The translations under genes and the position numbers were made by a program. The notes below the pieces were generated by a model. That model had not been told where the DNA came from, did not search any database, and saw only the letters and a list, made by a program, of their open reading frames with translations. DNA of 64,000 nt. Origin: Porites lobata. Lineage: Eukaryota > Cnidaria > Anthozoa > Scleractinia > Poritidae. Below, one piece after another: positions 60,968-64,000 of this stretch. The first letter of the stretch is position 1, and every line of letters starts with the position of its first letter. The stretch lies in contig CALNXK010000302.1 in NCBI GenBank assembly GCA_942486035.1, positions 172,501-236,500 of the forward strand. Direction: 5' to 3'.

Positions 60968-61040
60968 GCCTCCTTAGCTCAGTGGTTAGAGCACTGGTCT
61001 TGTAAACCAGGGGTCGAGAGTTCAAATCTCTCAGGGGGCT
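60968..61040 (+). tRNA. tRNA-Thr (anticodon TGT)
   Basis: A 73-base cloverleaf. The acceptor stem GCCTCCT pairs with AGGGGGC (one G-T pair) and the discriminator is T. D stem GCTC/GAGC, anticodon stem CTGGT/ACCAG, loop CTTGTAA with TGT at 61001-61003, variable loop GGGTC, T stem GAGAG/CTCTC with loop TTCAAAT. The internal A box (TAGCTCAGTGG) and B box (AGTTCAAATCT) are present. No intron, and CCA is not encoded, as expected for a nuclear gene. Confidence 0.96.
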
Positions 61041-61051
61041 ACCGACATCCC

Positions 61052-61058
61052 TTTTTTT
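61052..61058 (+). terminator. RNA polymerase III terminator of tRNA-Thr
   Basis: A run of seven T starts 12 bases after the tRNA 3' end. Confidence 0.85.
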
Positions 61059-61215
61059 CTCCTTCTCCTTACGATAATGAGCTCTTTAAAAAGACTTTTG
61101 TTCTTGGGCCATCGTAGTTTAATCAGAAATAAAAACCAAAACAGCGCTGATAAATTGTGAGCTTCCGTATACTTCTACATGAGTAATTTGGGCAGTTTGA
61201 TTGGCTCGGAGCCGT

Positions 61216-61246
<31 letters not shown>

Positions 61247-61310
61247 TTGAAAATTACAAACCTTTTGTGGGTAGTAGTATAAACAAATAATAGAATGATT
61301 TGTACGAGAT

Positions 61311-61386
61311 GTTTGGCATAAACACCACTCGTGATATTTCAAAATTGAAATTACGTATAACAATTCGTGGTGTTTACGCCAAATAT
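61311..61386. repeat. Inverted repeat with GTTTGGCATAAACACCAC arms
   Basis: gtttggcataaacaccac faces gtggtgtttacgccaaat across an AT-rich loop, with two mismatches. Confidence 0.75.
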
Positions 61387-61902
61387 CACTACTAATCATG
61401 CTATTACCTACACAAATTAAACGCTAGCAGGAGCCTATAACCCTTAATGAACATACATTTTCAAAGAAAAGGGTATGGAAATGACACATGTTAACGCATG
61501 GTTCAATTTGACCAGGGGCGGGAGGGGGGGCACTCCCTTACTTATTGTATCCCCACATATCACTAGGGATATGTTTACGGGGATACACATATCACGGGGA
61601 TACACATATCACTGTGACACCGGTATGTGATATGGTTTTCAAGTTTTAGTTGAGTCTTAAAGGAGCCGTGTCACATGCATTGCGCATGCTCAATTCTTTG
61701 AAAAGTGTTCAGCCCAACAAGAAATCAAACTGACTCGAATCCTCACAAATCAAGTGAAAATCTGTTTCCATCGTGGCTAATCGGTGTTCGTTTTGTATTT
61801 TGTCTATATATTTAAATTATTTAGACATAAGGCTTTCGTGTTACAGTAATTTTTTGGAGAATTGTGAAAATCCTAAGCGCTATTTAGCGCTCCAAGCGAA
61901 GG

Positions 61903-64000
61903 ATGTCGGCTCGAGGCGGTAAACGCTACGGCAGTGGCCGTAGGCTCTTGTCACCTGGAAGCTTTGTTAGGAGCATAGAGAAGAGATCTGACTCTCGGAG
62001 TTCGTGGCTCAAGTCCCATGGAAGGATTTACGTCCGCCGTGACATTCTGGACACATTTAAAACGCTGAAAGCTCAGTGTGTCTTCTCCACCGACAGTGCT
62101 TTCTTGCAGCATTTGTTGTCGTTTGAGATGCGAAGGCAACAAAGGTGAGAAAATAAGACTTCTACATTTATATTGCGTTTTAGTCTAAGCTGCAACGTCG
62201 AATCTAACTACCTATAAAATATTACTTTATTTTAACAGTTTAAAAGCCAAGCAAGCCATGAAGAAGAGTACGGAAGAGTCAAGTGCAGTACAACAACCCC
62301 AAGCAGGTAACTAGATGCACGAGATCGATCTGGAATCCCTGTTCAGTATGGGGTGCCATTACCGCCAAAATTCAGCTATCGTTACTTTCGTAAATGGTGC
62401 CTCCAATTTTGTTTATGGTGCCTTCGTTTTCATAAATGGTGCCTCTGTTTTCATAAATGGTGCCTCTGGTTTTGTAAATGGTGCCTCCAATTTTGTTTAT
62501 GGTTCCTCCAATTTTGTTTATGGTGTCGTTTTCATAAATGGTGCCTTCGTTTTTGTAAATGGTGCTCCCATTTTTTTTATTATTATTTTTTTTAATGGTG
62601 CCTCCTATTGTGTTAACATGGTGCCTATATGTTATAAGTATATGGTACCTCTGTTTTTGTTTATGGTGCCTCTGTTTTTGTTAAACTGGTGCCTATATCT
62701 TAGTATATGGTACCTCTATTTTTGTTTATGGTGCCTCTGTTTTCACATATGTTGCCTCTAAACTTGTTAATGGTGCCTCTTATTTTGTTAAACTGGTGCC
62801 TTTATCTTTGTATATGGTGCCTCTGTTGTCTTAAAAAATGCTGCCGCTGTTTTCGTAAATGGTGCTTCAAATATTCAGCAGTCTGGGAACGACTCTCTGG
62901 TGACTTAACCGAGGAAAACTGGGGCTCAGTGTCAAAATGGCGGACGCCTTAGCCTCTCTTCGCGGTCTTGTTACAGGAGAAATTGCAAACATTTGCAACA
63001 GTTTATAGAACTATAGAATACCAGTCTATATAGAATGTCAAAAAAAAACACCAAGGCAAGCACCGTTTTTGCATGTTTCCTTGAGGCTGTGTCAGAGTTT
63101 GGTCTACCATCTAGGGTACGCTCTGAAAATGTTGTAGTTTCCATGTTCATGCCTCAGTGAACCACAGTGGATGCGGTTGTCCTACAGTTGTTCTACAGCA
63201 GCAAGAGGTGACACTAATAAATGACTGGTTTTACAGGGTTTCCAATTATGTTCTTTAACACTCACGAACTCGCAAAAGGTGAGTGGTTTTTGGAATTTAT
63301 AAGTCACAAAATCATCTTCTAGCTCTAGGATATTTGCAAGTGAGCATAAATTTCCTCCAGGAGAAAGTTGCTGTTGAAGAATTTTTTGGCAAAAAATGCA
63401 TGCATAGATTTATTCTTTCAAGAAAGAAAGTGGCTGTGCGTAGAACCTAATAAGTGCATTTTACGTACATGTTTACACTGTACTTGGTGAAGAAGGGGGG
63501 GGGGGGGTCGGATCAGTGACGTCACACTTATTAACCTCCTATATTATATGAAAAAAAATACCACCAAAACCCATCCATGTTCCTACTATGTGGGTACTGT
63601 TACTTTCTAATATTGTTGTAAAGAAACAGAAAATAAAATCAGTGAACTGTAACAGCAGGATTCATCACAATTTAATCAACAGTTTGATTCCAGGTCATTA
63701 GAAACAAACTGAAACTAAATGGCAGTGCCTTTAATTGACTATAATTTTGTCATAATGTGAAAGACTATAAAGCAGTCAATATCTTCTTAAAAATGCACAA
63801 ACCCGTGTTATAAAGAACTTTTCTTCGTTTAAACATCATAAATAATCTGGAACAGTTTACCTTCTAGTAACATAAACAAAACTGTATGTTTTTTAATCAC
63901 TTACACAAAACTGTAATAATTTTCAGGTTGTACCATTCCCTGCAACATGAAACTTAAACACCTTCAAAGAGCCCAATCATTTGGCAATGGGGTTGCAGAA
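61903..64000 (+). CDS. Unrecognised gene, 5' part (continues beyond window)
   Basis: Exon 1 is 61903-62144: an ATG-led frame of 80 codons, arginine-rich, with SPGSFVRSIEKRSDSRSSW, GRIYVRRDILDTFKTLK and FLQHLLSFEMRRQQ, ending in a GTGAGA donor. Exon 2 is 62239-62306 (SLKAKQAMKKSTEESSAVQQ). Two further candidate exons keep the phase: 63237-63278 (FPIMFFNTHELAK, GTGAGT donor) and 63927 to the edge (CTIPCNMKLKHLQRAQSFG), which stays open to 64000. Exons 1 and 2 have good splice sites and are likely real; the last two rest on phase and open frame only. I do not recognise a domain. The basic, helix-rich start would suit a nucleic-acid-binding or chromatin protein, or a lineage-specific gene. The intron between exons 2 and 3 carries a 21-bp minisatellite. 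Confidence 0.55.
62390..62870. repeat. 21-bp minisatellite (ATGGTGCCTCTGTTTTTGTTT-like unit)
   Basis: About twenty imperfect units beginning atggtgcct, mostly 21 bases apart, in the intron after exon 2 of the right-edge gene. Because 21 is divisible by three, it creates long false frames with a seven-residue period on the plus strand. Confidence 0.92.

Larger units (their letters stand above)
61041..61902. other. Stretch between tRNA-Thr and the right-edge gene
   Basis: Contains the pol III terminator, an inverted repeat at 61311-61386 and a short tandem of ggggatacacatatcac near 61580. The part before 61903 should be the promoter and leader of the right-edge gene. Nothing else recognised. 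Confidence 0.5.

Noticed and set aside
62315..62952. Long plus-strand frames with a seven-residue repeat (about 148, 80 and 81 residues)
   Set aside because: They come from the 21-bp minisatellite; two frames are open at once, units slip out of phase, and the tract lies between well-supported exons.

Overview
The window is from an animal nuclear genome. It has short GT-AG exons with long AT-rich introns, metazoan gene families, a tRNA gene with pol III signals, and a dense load of small DNA transposons. I infer an anthozoan cnidarian, probably a stony coral, because of the repeat families (short foldback elements, TTAA-ended MITEs, a THAP/YqaJ transposon) and the divergence of the proteins. 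The sequence alone does not give the species.

Seven protein-coding loci and one tRNA gene can be rebuilt exon by exon. From left to right they are: the 3' end of a heparan sulfate N-deacetylase/N-sulfotransferase gene (91-2922, +); a 4.5 kb two-gene DNA transposon with perfect 77-bp terminal inverted repeats (5584-10094); SRP9 (11389-14544, -); the AP-1 regulator gadkin, AP1AR (14987-21347, +), head to head with SRP9; RALBP1 in 17 coding exons (25192-45697, -); CFAP96/C4orf47 (46045-55347, +), head to head with RALBP1; TXNDC15 (56623-60674, -); tRNA-Thr(TGT) (60968-61040, +); and the 5' part of a gene I do not recognise (61903 to the right edge, +). The exon chains of SRP9, AP1AR, RALBP1, CFAP96 and TXNDC15 close with consistent phase and give proteins of 76, 234, 537, 308 and 329 residues.

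The introns and gaps hold most of the unusual material. These include a 4.4 kb element with about 1.05-kb inverted repeats, TTAA target duplications and no visible transposase inside CFAP96 intron 2. A 1.1 kb element with a 9-bp target duplication lies in RALBP1 intron 1. There is a three-copy MITE family with 5-bp target duplications, and a hAT-like MITE with a perfect 8-bp duplication. Others are a mirror-symmetric array of seven copies of a 14-base motif and a decayed duplicate of the end of an exon (both in RALBP1 intron 6), a 100-bp tandem repeat in CFAP96 intron 5, and a 21-bp minisatellite.

The genes do not form one pathway. They are ordinary housekeeping and membrane-trafficking genes (SRP9 for protein targeting, AP1AR for AP-1 vesicles, RALBP1 for Ral signalling and endocytosis, NDST for heparan sulfate) and two cilium-linked genes (CFAP96, TXNDC15). 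NDST and AP1AR are also near each other on human chromosome 4, so some of the linkage may be ancient.
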